DNA from: Rhizobium johnstonii 3841
Lineage (GTDB): Bacteria; Pseudomonadota; Alphaproteobacteria; Rhizobiales; Rhizobiaceae
Reading direction: 5' to 3'
Assembly: GCF_000009265.1 (NCBI RefSeq)
Contig: NC_008380.1
Location: 3,973,501-4,037,500 of the forward strand
Length of the DNA: 64,000 bases
Each line of letters begins with the position of its first letter. Position 1 is the first letter of the stretch. The position numbers and the translations under genes are program-made. The notes below the pieces were generated by a model. The model saw only the letters and a list, made by a program, of their open reading frames with translations. It had not been told where the DNA came from and did no database searches. Below, in pieces: positions 9,627 through 18,427 of the stretch.

Positions 9627-10439
9627 TCAATGCAATTGCGGTTGAACGCTTACGTCCCGAAGGAAGCTTCCGAAATGGCGGCTGACGTTTTCCTGCCAGT
9701 CGGGCGCTCCGTCGGATTTCCCACCATAAATCGAGGGCCAGCCCGTCCCGGCGGGAAGGACATGCTGGCGCACACCGACGCCGGCCTGTTTCAGGCGGGC
9801 ACCGTAACCAATTGTCTCGTCGTGCAGAGGATCGTCCTCGGCGGTGAATATCAACGCCGGCGCGACGCCCGAAATACGAGAACAGAGGCAAGGCGCCGCA
9901 TAAGGGTGGCAACCGCCGCCGCTCAGATAGTGGCTCCAGCCCTCCGTCCAGCGTTGGCGCATGCCGATGGCTTCGGCCTTGCGGATCGAGGACGTGCCCA
10001 TGAAGGGATCGAGCAGCGGCGAAATCAGCACCTGGCCGTCGAGCGCGTCCGGCATCTGGTCGCGCGCCTTCAGCGCCACACCGGCGGCGACATTGCCGCC
10101 TGCTTCTTCGCCAGCGACGAAGAGCAACGACTTCCGGTCGCCGAGACCGGCGCGTTTGTTGGCGAGATAGGTGAAAACGGAGAAGGAGACTTCCAGCGCT
10201 TGCGGGAATAGGTTGCCGGACAGGCTGCTGTAGTCAGCAGCGACGACGATGGCGCCGGCCTTGGCGAGACTCATCGCCACCGGCCGGTCGACGTTCTTGT
10301 CGCTATCCAGAAACGCGCCGCCGTGCAGGTAAAGCACAATCGGCGGACCCTTGCCGTAATCGGCGCCCTGGTAGATGCGTGCGGAAACGGGGCCGATGGC
10401 CACCTTGTCCAGCATCATATCTTTCCATTCCACCGTCAT
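9627..10439 (-). CDS. alpha/beta-hydrolase-fold protein (HSL type) lacking its catalytic serine
   Basis: Related to hormone-sensitive-lipase-type esterases: it has the oxyanion motif HGG at 39-41 (YLHGGAF), the strand-turn region VAADYS, and the acid motif DDPLHDE (Asp203). The nucleophile elbow, usually GDSAGG, reads GEEAGG (110-115), with glutamate where the serine should be; the codons are clearly GAA GAA. The usual C-terminal His-Gly-Phe is also not seen; the region reads LPAGTGWPSIYG. It is therefore probably not an active esterase and may bind a ligand or do other chemistry. I start at the ATG at 10439 (270 residues, GGAAG upstream); the open frame runs further up to 10622 but crosses the LysR promoter. 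It heads the RND pump operon. Confidence 0.8.
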   Translation of the reverse strand: MTVEWKDMMLDKVAIGPVSARIYQGADYGKGPPIVLYLHGGAFLDSDKNVDRPVAMSLAKAGAIVVAADYSSLSGNLFPQALEVSFSVFTYLANKRAGLGDRKSLLFVAGEEAGGNVAAGVALKARDQMPDALDGQVLISPLLDPFMGTSSIRKAEAIGMRQRWTEGWSHYLSGGGCHPYAAPCLCSRISGVAPALIFTAEDDPLHDETIGYGARLKQAGVGVRQHVLPAGTGWPSIYGGKSDGAPDWQENVSRHFGSFLRDVSVQPQLH

Positions 10440-10512
10440 GCTTCCGGTCTCTTTTGCGTCGGCCGCAAGCAGACAACGCCTGCCGCTTGCATTTTGTACA
10501 AAAAAGATATTG

Positions 10513-10532
10513 TTATTCCAACCAAGGAATAA
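10513..10532. promoter_or_regulatory. candidate LysR binding site
   Basis: TTATTCC and GGAATAA form a perfect 7-bp inverted repeat with a 6-base spacer, containing the T-N11-A pattern of LysR-type sites. It sits midway between the divergent LysR gene and the hydrolase/RND operon. A second, 10-bp palindrome (TATCGCGATA, 10540-10549) follows. Confidence 0.5.
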
Positions 10533-10603
10533 GAAGCTATATCGCGATAACACTGTTCCAGATCTCGAACAATGGTGCAACGCAAACTGCGGATTTGAAA
10601 CCG

Positions 10604-11515
10604 ATGGATCAGCTCTCGGCAATGCGCGTCTTCATTCGCGTCGTGGAGACGGGCAATTTCACCCGCGCCGCCGACATGCTCGCCATGCCCAAGGCGACGG
10701 TAACCAATCTCATCCAGGGCCTGGAAGCGCATCTGCGCACCAAGCTTTTGAATCGGACCACGCGCCGGGTCATGGTGACCACGGACGGCGCGCTTTATTA
10801 CGAACGTGCCGCCCAGATCATTTCGGAACTGGAGGAGCTTGATGGCAGCCTCTCCAATTCGCAGAGCTTGCCGAGTGGACGGCTGCGTGTCGAGATGGCC
10901 GGCGCTTTCGCCGATTGGATCGTCGTTCCGGCACTTTGCGATTTCTATCAGCGTTATCCCGATATCCGTATCGACCTCGGTGTCGGCGACCGCACGGTCG
11001 ATTATCTTGCAGAAAATGTCGATTGCGCGCTGCGGGCCGGCACGCCGGCCGACCAGTCGCTGATTGCGCGGCGCGTCTCCGAAGTCGAGATGATCACCTG
11101 CGCTTCACCGGACTACATCCAGAAATTCGGCATGCCCGAGCGGCCGGAGGATCTGGAGGCGGATCATTACTCCGTCAACTATTTCCGCGCCCAGAACAAC
11201 CGGACGCTGCCCTTCGAATTTCGCCGGCACAACGAGGTGATCGAGACCAGTCCGCGTTACATCGCCTCGGTCAACGATAGCCGCACCTATCTGACGGCTG
11301 CGCTGACGGGTCTCGGCATCGCGCAGGTGCCGATCTTCATGGCGCGCGAGCCGATGGCAAGGGGCGAGCTCGTCCGCGTGCTGCCGGATTGGCGTCGCGA
11401 TCCGCTGCCGCTCTATGTCGTTTATCCGCCGAACCGCCACCTCAGCAACAAGGTCCGCGTCTTCGTCGACTGGCTGGTGAAGCTTCTGGTCGAGGCGAGA
11501 CTGAACGACGTCTGA
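10604..11515 (+). CDS. LysR-family transcriptional regulator (divergent from pump 1 operon)
   Basis: DNA-binding regulator of 303 residues. The N-terminal winged helix-turn-helix (MDQLSAMRVFIRVVETGNFT, then RAADMLAMPKATVTNLIQ, about 1-60) is followed by the substrate-binding co-inducer domain (about 90-295) with the LysR-typical PDIRIDLGVGDR and VVYPPNRHLSNKVRVFVDWL. This is the subgroup close to DmlR/AaeR-like regulators. The start at 10604 is chosen by homology; the frame is open further upstream but that would run through the divergent promoter. Its position opposite the hydrolase-RND operon, and a LysR-like palindrome between them, suggest it controls that pump, as MexT does for MexEF. 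Confidence 0.92.
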   Translation: MDQLSAMRVFIRVVETGNFTRAADMLAMPKATVTNLIQGLEAHLRTKLLNRTTRRVMVTTDGALYYERAAQIISELEELDGSLSNSQSLPSGRLRVEMAGAFADWIVVPALCDFYQRYPDIRIDLGVGDRTVDYLAENVDCALRAGTPADQSLIARRVSEVEMITCASPDYIQKFGMPERPEDLEADHYSVNYFRAQNNRTLPFEFRRHNEVIETSPRYIASVNDSRTYLTAALTGLGIAQVPIFMAREPMARGELVRVLPDWRRDPLPLYVVYPPNRHLSNKVRVFVDWLVKLLVEARLNDV

Positions 11516-11530
11516 GCCTCGAAACAAATA

Positions 11531-11564
11531 CGGCCCGGAAGGCAGGGGAACCTTCGACGGGCCG
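11531..11564 (+). terminator. stem-loop after the LysR gene
   Basis: CGGCCCG (11531-11537) pairs with CGGGCCG (11558-11564), enclosing a second stem GAAGG/CCTTC. It starts 16 bases after the LysR stop, between convergent genes. There is no T-run, so termination is plausible but not certain. Confidence 0.4.
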
Positions 11565-11783
11565 CAATGTACAACTTTGAACATCAATCCTGTCGCACCG
11601 TAGCAAGGGCGCGGCAGGCTCTGGAGGTTCGCAAAGAGAGCGGCAGGGAATTCCACTCTCTCGCGATAAAACAGATATACGCACTCCCCGCAGGATTGTA
11701 AGGAAAAAATCCTGCAATCGCGTTCACATAATTGCGATGAGGGCCTGGCTCCCGTGTTTCCGCGCGGGGCGGCGGGCCAGGTT

Positions 11784-12686
11784 TCAATTCCTGACAGCCG
11801 GCTTCAGCAGGTCCTCGAGGCCGATGCGGCGGAACAATTCCGCCCGAACACGGTCTGCAACGCCGTTGACGATCTCCGCACCGTCCTCGGACGGATCGAT
11901 ATGGACGCGGAACGGCCTCGTACCGAAGGGCTTGCCGACGACATCGACGATGGCGGCGGCTACCGCGCCGGCATCGGCGTCGGCCGGTTCAAGCGCTGCC
12001 AGGCCCTGCAGCGCCTGCTCCGGCACCCCCTTGTAGGGTCCTTCATTATATTCGGCGGCGCGGGCAGTATCATCCGGCGAGCCGGAATGGGCGAAATGGT
12101 TGGTGCCCTTGGTGAAGGCGCCAGGCACGATGATCGAGGTCTCGATGCCCCAGCGGGTAAGCTCGCTGGCATAGGAGATGGCAAGTGAATCCATCGCCGC
12201 CTTGGCGGCGAAATAGGGCGAGAGATAGGGAGGCGTGCCGCCACGGCTGCTCGACGACGATACCCAGACCACCAAGCCCCTGCCCTGCCTGCGGAGATAC
12301 GGAAGTGCCGCGCGATTGACGCGCTGGGTGGAGAGCACGTTGATGTCGAAGAGTTCGGCGAACTGTTCCGGCGTGAAGGCTTCGGCCGGGCCGAAGGACA
12401 TATGGCCGGCGTTGTGGATGATGACATCGAGGCGACCCGCATCGGCGACGATCCTGGCGATACCTGATACAACCGACGCGTCGGAGGCGACATCGAGTTC
12501 GACCGAGCGCAGATCGACATTGTTCCCCTTGGCGAATTCAGCCGCGTCGGCGACGGCGGGAGCGTTGCGGCTTTCCGTGGCGCGCATGCCGGCATAGACG
12601 GTGTGGCCGGCCTTGGCGAGCGCACGGGCGGTGAGAGCGCCGAAACCGCTGGAAGCGCCGGTTATGACGATGACTTGCTTGCTCAT
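11784..12686 (-). CDS. short-chain dehydrogenase/reductase
   Basis: Classical SDR oxidoreductase of 300 residues, longer than the usual 250. It has the cofactor motif TGASSGFG (about 10-17), NAG in the IIHNAGHMSFG segment, the catalytic Ser in WVSSSSSRGG and the YxxxK motif as YFAAK. The N-terminal strand with no acidic residue right after the glycine loop hints at NADP preference, but that is a guess. The gene lies 86 bases downstream of another SDR in the same direction and both are divergent from a LysR gene, suggesting one regulated unit. Substrate unknown; this subgroup is often annotated as oxidoreductase acting on small carbonyl compounds. Confidence 0.9.
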   Translation of the reverse strand: MSKQVIVITGASSGFGALTARALAKAGHTVYAGMRATESRNAPAVADAAEFAKGNNVDLRSVELDVASDASVVSGIARIVADAGRLDVIIHNAGHMSFGPAEAFTPEQFAELFDINVLSTQRVNRAALPYLRRQGRGLVVWVSSSSSRGGTPPYLSPYFAAKAAMDSLAISYASELTRWGIETSIIVPGAFTKGTNHFAHSGSPDDTARAAEYNEGPYKGVPEQALQGLAALEPADADAGAVAAAIVDVVGKPFGTRPFRVHIDPSEDGAEIVNGVADRVRAELFRRIGLEDLLKPAVRN

Positions 12687-12772
12687 GATCGTATTCCGTC
12701 TAGGTTCGATTGGGGTTGGCTGAAGTGGAAGCTTGGGCGGGCGACGGCCGGAAGACCGCCACCGGTCTCTCG

Positions 12773-13516
12773 TCAGATCACGCCGCCATTGGCGCGCAGC
12801 GTCTGGCCGTTGATCCAGCCGCCATCAGGGCCGACGAGGAAGGCGACCGCAGCGGCGATGTCGTCGGGCGTGCCGAGACGCTCCAGCGGGTTCATCTTCG
12901 CCATCCGGGCAACGAGTTCGTCCGACTTGCCGTTGAGGAAGAGGTCAGTTGCAACGGGACCGGGCGCGATGGCGTTGACGGTAATGTTGCGGCCGCGCAT
13001 CTCCTTGGCCATGATCGCCGTCAGTGTTTCCACGGCAGCCTTCGTAGCGGCGTAGACGCCATAGGTTTCGAGCTTCAGGCCGACGACCGATGTCGAGAAA
13101 TTGATGACCCGGCCACGGTCGCGCAGACGCTTGGCGGCTTCCCTGAGCGTATTGAAGGTGCCCTTCAGGTTGACACTGATCTGGCGGTCGAAATTAACGT
13201 CGTCGGCCTCGGCAAGTGAAGACAGCATCATGATCCCGGCATTGTTGACGAGCACATCGACGCCGCCGAAGGCGGTTTCCGCAGCATCGAACATGCGGCG
13301 GACGGCTTCGGCATCGCCGACATCGGCCTTCGCCGTCAGTGCCTTGCCGCCCGCCTGCTCGATCTTCTCAGCCAATTCCTCGGCCGGAGCGGCATTGCCG
13401 GAATAATTGATGACAACGGTGAAACCGTCCTTGGCGAGGCGTCGGGCGACTGCCGCGCCAATGCCGCGGGAAGCACCGGTGACCAGTGCTACCTTGCCGT
13501 TTTCTTTGGAAGCCAT
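12773..13516 (-). CDS. short-chain dehydrogenase (FabG-like)
   Basis: SDR of standard length (247 residues) with TGASRGIG (14-21), NNAG in VLVNNAGIM, catalytic Ser in NFSTSVVG, YAATK as YxxxK, and the PG loop IAPGPVATD. Overall it resembles 3-oxoacyl-ACP reductase-like and aldehyde/ketone reductases. The ATG at 13516 follows a GGAGAAGGA ribosome site. It is the first gene transcribed leftward from the intergenic region shared with the divergent LysR gene at 13636, which probably controls it together with the second SDR. The physiological substrate is unknown. Confidence 0.91.
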   Translation of the reverse strand: MASKENGKVALVTGASRGIGAAVARRLAKDGFTVVINYSGNAAPAEELAEKIEQAGGKALTAKADVGDAEAVRRMFDAAETAFGGVDVLVNNAGIMMLSSLAEADDVNFDRQISVNLKGTFNTLREAAKRLRDRGRVINFSTSVVGLKLETYGVYAATKAAVETLTAIMAKEMRGRNITVNAIAPGPVATDLFLNGKSDELVARMAKMNPLERLGTPDDIAAAVAFLVGPDGGWINGQTLRANGGVI

Positions 13517-13587
13517 TGTCCTTCTCCTTCATCCTGCGCCGCAGCGCGTTTTCGATGAGGAGAAGATGCGCCTTTTCCTTTTGCGGA

Positions 13588-13600
13588 TAATCGGGCATTA
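13588..13600. promoter_or_regulatory. candidate LysR box (T-N11-A)
   Basis: TAAT-CGGGC-ATTA, an inverted repeat matching the T-N11-A LysR pattern, lies in the 119-base gap between the divergent SDR (start 13516) and LysR (start 13636) genes, 35 bases before the latter. A wider CGGATA/TATCCG repeat surrounds it. Confidence 0.4.
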
Positions 13601-13635
13601 GTCGGCATCACTATCCGGGAATGACGAACAAATAG

Positions 13636-14544
13636 ATGGACAGATTTGACGCCATGCGCGTGTTTTGCCGCGTCGTGGAACGCCGCAGCTTCACGCTTGC
13701 GGCCGAAGATACCGGCCTGCCGCGCTCGACCGTCACCGATGCGGTGAAACAGCTCGAAGCCCGTCTCGGCGTGCGCCTGCTCCAGCGTACGACACGCCAT
13801 GTCAGCCCGACGCTCGACGGCGAAGCCTATTACCAGCGCTGCCTGTCGATCCTCGCCGATATCGAAGAAGCCGAAGGCGCCTTTGCCGGCGCCAAGCCGA
13901 AGGGCATGCTGCGCGTTGACGTGCATGGCACACTCGCCCGCCACTTCGTGCTGCCGAGCCTGCCGTCCTTCCTGGAGACCTATCCTGACATTGAATTCTA
14001 CATGAGCGAGGGCGATCGGCTGGTCGACCTCGTGCGCGAGGGCATTGACTGCGTGCTGCGCGTCGGCACGCCTCAGGACAGCGACATGGTCGCCCGGCGC
14101 GTCGCCATGCTTGATGAGGTGACACTCGCCTCCCCGGCCTATATCGCCCGTCACGGCAAGCCGGAGCATCCGGAACGGCTTGCCGGCCATCGCATGGTCG
14201 GCTTCCGCTCCAGCGGCACAGGCAGTCTGCTGCCGCTGGAATTTATCGTCGACGGCGCAGTAGCCAACATCGGCATTCCGGCGACTGTCGCCGTCAATGC
14301 CGCCGAAAGCTATATTTCAGCAGCCAGGCTGGGTCTCGGCATGATCCAGATCCCGCGCTATCACGCTGAAAAGGATCTGGCCGAAGGCACGCTGGTCCAA
14401 GTGCTGCCGGATTTTCCGCTGACGCAAACACCGGTGTCCCTGCTCTATCCCCGTAACCGCCAGCTTTCGCCGCGCGTGCGCGTCTTCATCGACTGGCTGG
14501 TGAAGGTCTTCGCTCGACAAAATTCTGAAAACGCGCTTCACTAA
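13636..14544 (+). CDS. LysR-family transcriptional regulator (divergent from SDR genes)
   Basis: 302-residue LysR protein. The N-terminal helix-turn-helix (MDRFDAMRVFCRVVERRSFT, followed by LAAEDTGLPRSTVTDAVKQLEARLG) and the effector domain with PDIEFYMSEGDRLVDLV are standard; the C-terminal PRNRQLSPRVRVFIDWLVKVF is also near-identical in style to the other LysR protein in this window, marking them as paralogues of one subgroup. It is divergent from two SDR genes 119 bases away, the classic LysR arrangement of a regulator next to its target. The start codon lacks a clear ribosome site but is fixed by homology. Effector unknown. Confidence 0.92.
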   Translation: MDRFDAMRVFCRVVERRSFTLAAEDTGLPRSTVTDAVKQLEARLGVRLLQRTTRHVSPTLDGEAYYQRCLSILADIEEAEGAFAGAKPKGMLRVDVHGTLARHFVLPSLPSFLETYPDIEFYMSEGDRLVDLVREGIDCVLRVGTPQDSDMVARRVAMLDEVTLASPAYIARHGKPEHPERLAGHRMVGFRSSGTGSLLPLEFIVDGAVANIGIPATVAVNAAESYISAARLGLGMIQIPRYHAEKDLAEGTLVQVLPDFPLTQTPVSLLYPRNRQLSPRVRVFIDWLVKVFARQNSENALH

Positions 14545-14559
14545 AATGCGCCTTGCTAA

Positions 14560-14898
<339 letters not shown>

Positions 14899-14925
14899 AC
14901 GCGGCTTGGCAGATCGGCAAGGGGA

Positions 14926-15540
14926 ATGCTATCGGCGTTCATCATGACGGATGCAACGACGAATGGCGCGATCGGCGCTGGCACGCTCACCGGCGAAAGC
15001 CTCAGGAAATTTTTCGAGCGCGATGCGATCACCGTCTCTCGCGACCTGCTAGGCTGCCATCTGACCGTGGATGGCGTCGGCGGACGCATCACCGAGACCG
15101 AAGCCTATTTCCCCGATGACGAGGCCTCGCACAGCTTCCGCGGCCCGACCAAGCGCAACGGCGCCATGTACGGCAAGCCGGGCAACGTCTATATCTACCG
15201 CATCTACGGCGTGTACTGGTGCCTGAATTTCGTCTGCCATCCGGGCTCGGCTGCACTCATCCGCGCCCTGGAGCCGGAAACGGGAATCCCTCGGATGATG
15301 GAGCGGCGCGGCACCGATATGCTCACGTCGCTCTGCAGCGGCCCCGGCAAGCTCTGCCAGGCGCTTGGCATCGATATCGCGATCAATGACAGGCTGCTTG
15401 ATCGCGCGCCCTATGCCATCGCGCCGTCAGCACCTGTACCGATCGTCTCGGGAAAACGCATCGGCATCACGAAAAATGCCGAAGCACCATGGCGCTTCGG
15501 CATTCAGGGATCGCGTTTTCTCAGCAAGCCGTTTCGCTAG
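14926..15540 (+). CDS. DNA-3-methyladenine glycosylase (AAG/MPG type)
   Basis: Base-excision repair enzyme that removes alkylated and deaminated purines from DNA. The 204-residue protein carries the family core: LLGCHLTVDGVGGRITETEAY (active-site Glu in TETEAY), the DEASHSFRGPTKRNGAMYG segment, the YIYRIYGVYWCLNFVC strand with intercalating Tyr region, and RALEP plus LCSGPGKLCQALGI. Length fits the bacterial family. The start is uncertain: ATG 14926 is almost on top of AAGGGG, while ATG 14944 (six codons in) is about 20 bases from it. It ends at an interspersed palindromic repeat. Confidence 0.93.
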   Translation: MLSAFIMTDATTNGAIGAGTLTGESLRKFFERDAITVSRDLLGCHLTVDGVGGRITETEAYFPDDEASHSFRGPTKRNGAMYGKPGNVYIYRIYGVYWCLNFVCHPGSAALIRALEPETGIPRMMERRGTDMLTSLCSGPGKLCQALGIDIAINDRLLDRAPYAIAPSAPVPIVSGKRIGITKNAEAPWRFGIQGSRFLSKPFR

Positions 15541-15650
15541 AGCATGATGACGAAAAGTGTAAGCGGTGTTCGGGCGACATCATGCTTCAACTATTTAATT
15601 TATAACAAAATTCCAGGAAAAGTGCGAAGCGGTTTTTCGTCCGGAATTGC
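15541..15650. repeat. tandem pair of rhizobial intergenic palindromes
   Basis: Two related imperfect palindromes fill the gap between convergent genes. The first has arms AGCATGATG (15541-15549) and CATCATGCT (15578-15586); the second AATTCC (15609-15614) and GGAATT (15643-15648). Both loops share GAAAAGTG followed by AAGCGGT and TTCG, so they are copies of one unit. Such elements are common between rhizobial genes; here they may also act as a bidirectional terminator. Confidence 0.7.
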
Positions 15651-15663
15651 GCGAATCTGGAGT

Positions 15664-17205
15664 TCATTCCATGACGGCGCTATGGTCGACGGCGGGTGCT
15701 GCCTTCGGCTTGCGCAGAAGCAGCACCAGCGGAATGACCGCAAGCGACATCAGCATCAGCAGTTTGAAATCGTCCATATAGGCGATGATCGTCGCTTGCA
15801 GCGTGATGATCTCGTTGAGCGAGGCGCGGCCGGCCGCCGTCACCGGGCTGAGCCCCTGCGCAGCCACGGCATTGAAGGCGTGGTTGAACGGCGTCACATA
15901 GGCCGCGATCGATTCATGATTGCTCTGCGTGTTCTCGACGATCAGCGCCGAGACGATCGAGATGCCGACCGCCGAGCCGATGTTTCGCGACAGGTTGTAG
16001 AGACCGGTGCCGTCGCCGCGCATATGGGCGGGCAGCGTAGAAAAAGCGATCGTCGTCAGCGGCACGAACAGAAAGCCGAGGCCGGCGCCCTGGATAAAGC
16101 CGACCGAGACGATCGTCCATTGCGAGACGTCGGGTGTCCAGCCGGTCATGTCGTACATCGCCCATGCGGTGAGCCCCAAGCCGAGCGCCAGCAACGCGCG
16201 CGTATCGACCTTGCCGACCATCCGCCCGACGATGAACATGCAGAGCATGGTACCGAGCCCGCGCGGACCCATGACGATGCCCGCTGTGATGACGGGATAG
16301 CCCATCAGCGTCTGCAGATAGGGCGTCATCAGCGCCAGTGAGGCGAGATAGGTAATGCCGACCACGAAGATGAAGATCATACTGATCGAGAAGTTCTGGT
16401 CGAGGAACAGCTTCGGGTTCACGAAGGACTTCTCCGCCGTCAGCGTATGCACGATCAGCAGATAGAAGGCTGAGGCGCAGATCAACGCCTCGAGCATGAT
16501 CTCACCGGAAGAGAACCAGTCGAGCTGCTCACCGCGGTCGAGAAAGAGCTGCAGCGCGGCGATGCCGAGGCTCATCATCCCGAAACCGAACCAGTCCAGC
16601 TTGGCGAGCAGATCCCTCTTGGTCTCGGTGACGAAGACGACGATGCCCATGAAGGCGAGCGCGCCGATCGGCACGTTGATGTAAAACACCCAGCGCCAGC
16701 TGATATTGTCGGTCAGCCAGCCGCCGATGACAGGCCCAAGCACCGGCCCGACCATGACCGAGACGCCGAAAAGAGCCATGGCCGAGCCGCGCTCCTCGAC
16801 GCTATAGATGTCGAGGAGGATGCCCTGGGAAAGTGGCACCAGCGATGCGCCGAACAGGCCCTGCATCAGGCGGAAAGCGACGATCTGGTTCAGTGATTGC
16901 GCAAGGCCGCAGAGAACGGAAGCAACCACGAAACCGACGATAGCGACGAGCAGCACGCGTTTGCGACCGAACTTGGCGGCAAGGAAGCCCGACGGCGGCG
17001 TCATGATTGCCGCCGCGACGATATAGGAGGTCAGCACCCAGTTGATCTGGTCGGCAGAGGCCGACACGCTGCCCTGGATATAGGGCAGCGCCACGTTGGC
17101 GATCGTCGTGTCCAGCGCCTGCATGATGACGGCGAGAATGACGCAGGCCGTGATCGCACCGCGATTGGCAATCGGCGTCGACGGAGAAGCGGAAGCGTTA
17201 CTCAT
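15664..17205 (-). CDS. EmrB-type major facilitator multidrug transporter (DHA2)
   Basis: Inner-membrane drug/proton antiporter of the 14-helix DHA2 family. In 513 residues one sees the first helix with ALDTTIANVALPYIQG (the DHA2 motif D1), GRKRVLL of motif A, and GPVLGPVIGGWLTDNISWRWVFYINVPIG (motif C and the following RWVFxxNxP signature). The ATG at 17205 overlaps the last 8 bases of the EmrA-like gene, so the two are coupled; the longer open frame to 17280 is spurious. With the MarR gene upstream this is the same order as E. coli emrR-emrA-emrB and resembles R. etli rmrAB. Substrates such as plant phenolics are possible but not shown. Confidence 0.94.
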   Translation of the reverse strand: MSNASASPSTPIANRGAITACVILAVIMQALDTTIANVALPYIQGSVSASADQINWVLTSYIVAAAIMTPPSGFLAAKFGRKRVLLVAIVGFVVASVLCGLAQSLNQIVAFRLMQGLFGASLVPLSQGILLDIYSVEERGSAMALFGVSVMVGPVLGPVIGGWLTDNISWRWVFYINVPIGALAFMGIVVFVTETKRDLLAKLDWFGFGMMSLGIAALQLFLDRGEQLDWFSSGEIMLEALICASAFYLLIVHTLTAEKSFVNPKLFLDQNFSISMIFIFVVGITYLASLALMTPYLQTLMGYPVITAGIVMGPRGLGTMLCMFIVGRMVGKVDTRALLALGLGLTAWAMYDMTGWTPDVSQWTIVSVGFIQGAGLGFLFVPLTTIAFSTLPAHMRGDGTGLYNLSRNIGSAVGISIVSALIVENTQSNHESIAAYVTPFNHAFNAVAAQGLSPVTAAGRASLNEIITLQATIIAYMDDFKLLMLMSLAVIPLVLLLRKPKAAPAVDHSAVME

Positions 17206-18427
17206 GATCCTTGCCCTGAGGCCGGCCCAGAAGCTTGTTGACGAAATCAGGCAGGCCGCGGGCATGACCGGTCTCGACATCGACCACCGTGCTCATGCCG
17301 ACGCGCAGTGGCGGCTTGCCGTCGGTGTCCTCGATGCTGACGCGCATCGGAATGCGCTGGACGACCTTCACCCAGTTGCCCGTGGTGTTCTGCGCCGGCA
17401 GCAGCGAGAAGCTGGAGCCGGAGGCCGGGCTGATGCTCTCGACCTTGCCCTTCCATGTCACGCCGGGATAGGTGTCGACATAGATCTCGGCCGTCTGGCC
17501 GGGCTTGACATAAGTTAGCTCGGTTTCCTTCGGGCTGGCGGCGATCCACAGACGGTCGGTGGCAACAAGCGAGAAGGCCTGCTGCGAAGCCTGCAGGTAA
17601 GAGCCCACCTGCAGCGCATTGACATTGGTGACGATGCCGTCGAACGGTGCCTTGACGACGCTGTGGTCGAGTTCGCGCTGGGCATTGTCGACCTGCGACT
17701 TGGCCTGCAGGTAGAGCGGGTTTTCCTCGGCCGGCTGGTCGGCATTGCCGCCGAGCTGGGCGAGTGTCGTTGCGGCTTCCGCCTTGGCGACGGCAACCTT
17801 CTGCTGCGCGGCTTCCAGATTGTGCTTGGCTTCGTCATAGGCCGACTGCGTCGCGCTGCCGTTGTTGACGAGGTTTTGCTGCCGGTCGAACTGATCCTGA
17901 TAATAGGGCAGATCGGCTTGCGCCTGCGTGATCTCGGCAAGCGACTGCTGATAGCTCGCCTTGAGATTCATGATCTGGTTGCGCTGCGCGCCGAGCTGCG
18001 CCTTGGCGCCATCAAGCGCAATCTTGAAAGAATCCGACCGCAGGCTGAAGAGCACCTGTCCCGCCTTGACCGCCTCGTTCTCATGCACGTTGATCTGGTC
18101 GACGATACCCGAGACATCGGTGGTAAGCCCGACCATGTCGGCCTGGATATAGGCGTTGTCGGTCGACATCACCTGGCCGCCATTGACGTAATAATAACCG
18201 CCGACCACGAGCGCCACCGGCAGCAAGGCAAAGAGGATCGGCCGCGTGAGACTGCGCCGGCGGCGGACCTTGTTGCCGCCAGGCGCAGCCACGGCGGCAG
18301 CCGGCGCTGAATTGGATGAAGGCGCTTCGGCTACCGTTTCCTGCTGTTTCGCTTCGTTGTCTTCGACAGGAGTCTCGGTCTTGGCATTGGCGTCGGCAAC
18401 GACGCGGAGGGGGGATTGGTCAGCCAT
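17198..18427 (-). CDS. EmrA-type membrane fusion protein (HlyD family)
   Basis: Periplasmic adaptor working with the EmrB-like transporter. The 409-residue protein has a long hydrophilic N-terminus, one membrane helix (about residues 65-85, RPILFALLPVALVVGGYYYV), a lipoyl motif split around a long coiled coil (VHENEAVKAGQVLFSLRSD and VVKAPFDGIVTNVNALQVGS), and a C-terminal barrel. I choose the ATG at 18427 because it overlaps the upstream marR stop by 8 bases, mirroring the next junction; an in-frame start at 18448 is possible. It forms the middle of a three-gene operon. Confidence 0.93.
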   Translation of the reverse strand: MADQSPLRVVADANAKTETPVEDNEAKQQETVAEAPSSNSAPAAAVAAPGGNKVRRRRSLTRPILFALLPVALVVGGYYYVNGGQVMSTDNAYIQADMVGLTTDVSGIVDQINVHENEAVKAGQVLFSLRSDSFKIALDGAKAQLGAQRNQIMNLKASYQQSLAEITQAQADLPYYQDQFDRQQNLVNNGSATQSAYDEAKHNLEAAQQKVAVAKAEAATTLAQLGGNADQPAEENPLYLQAKSQVDNAQRELDHSVVKAPFDGIVTNVNALQVGSYLQASQQAFSLVATDRLWIAASPKETELTYVKPGQTAEIYVDTYPGVTWKGKVESISPASGSSFSLLPAQNTTGNWVKVVQRIPMRVSIEDTDGKPPLRVGMSTVVDVETGHARGLPDFVNKLLGRPQGKDHE

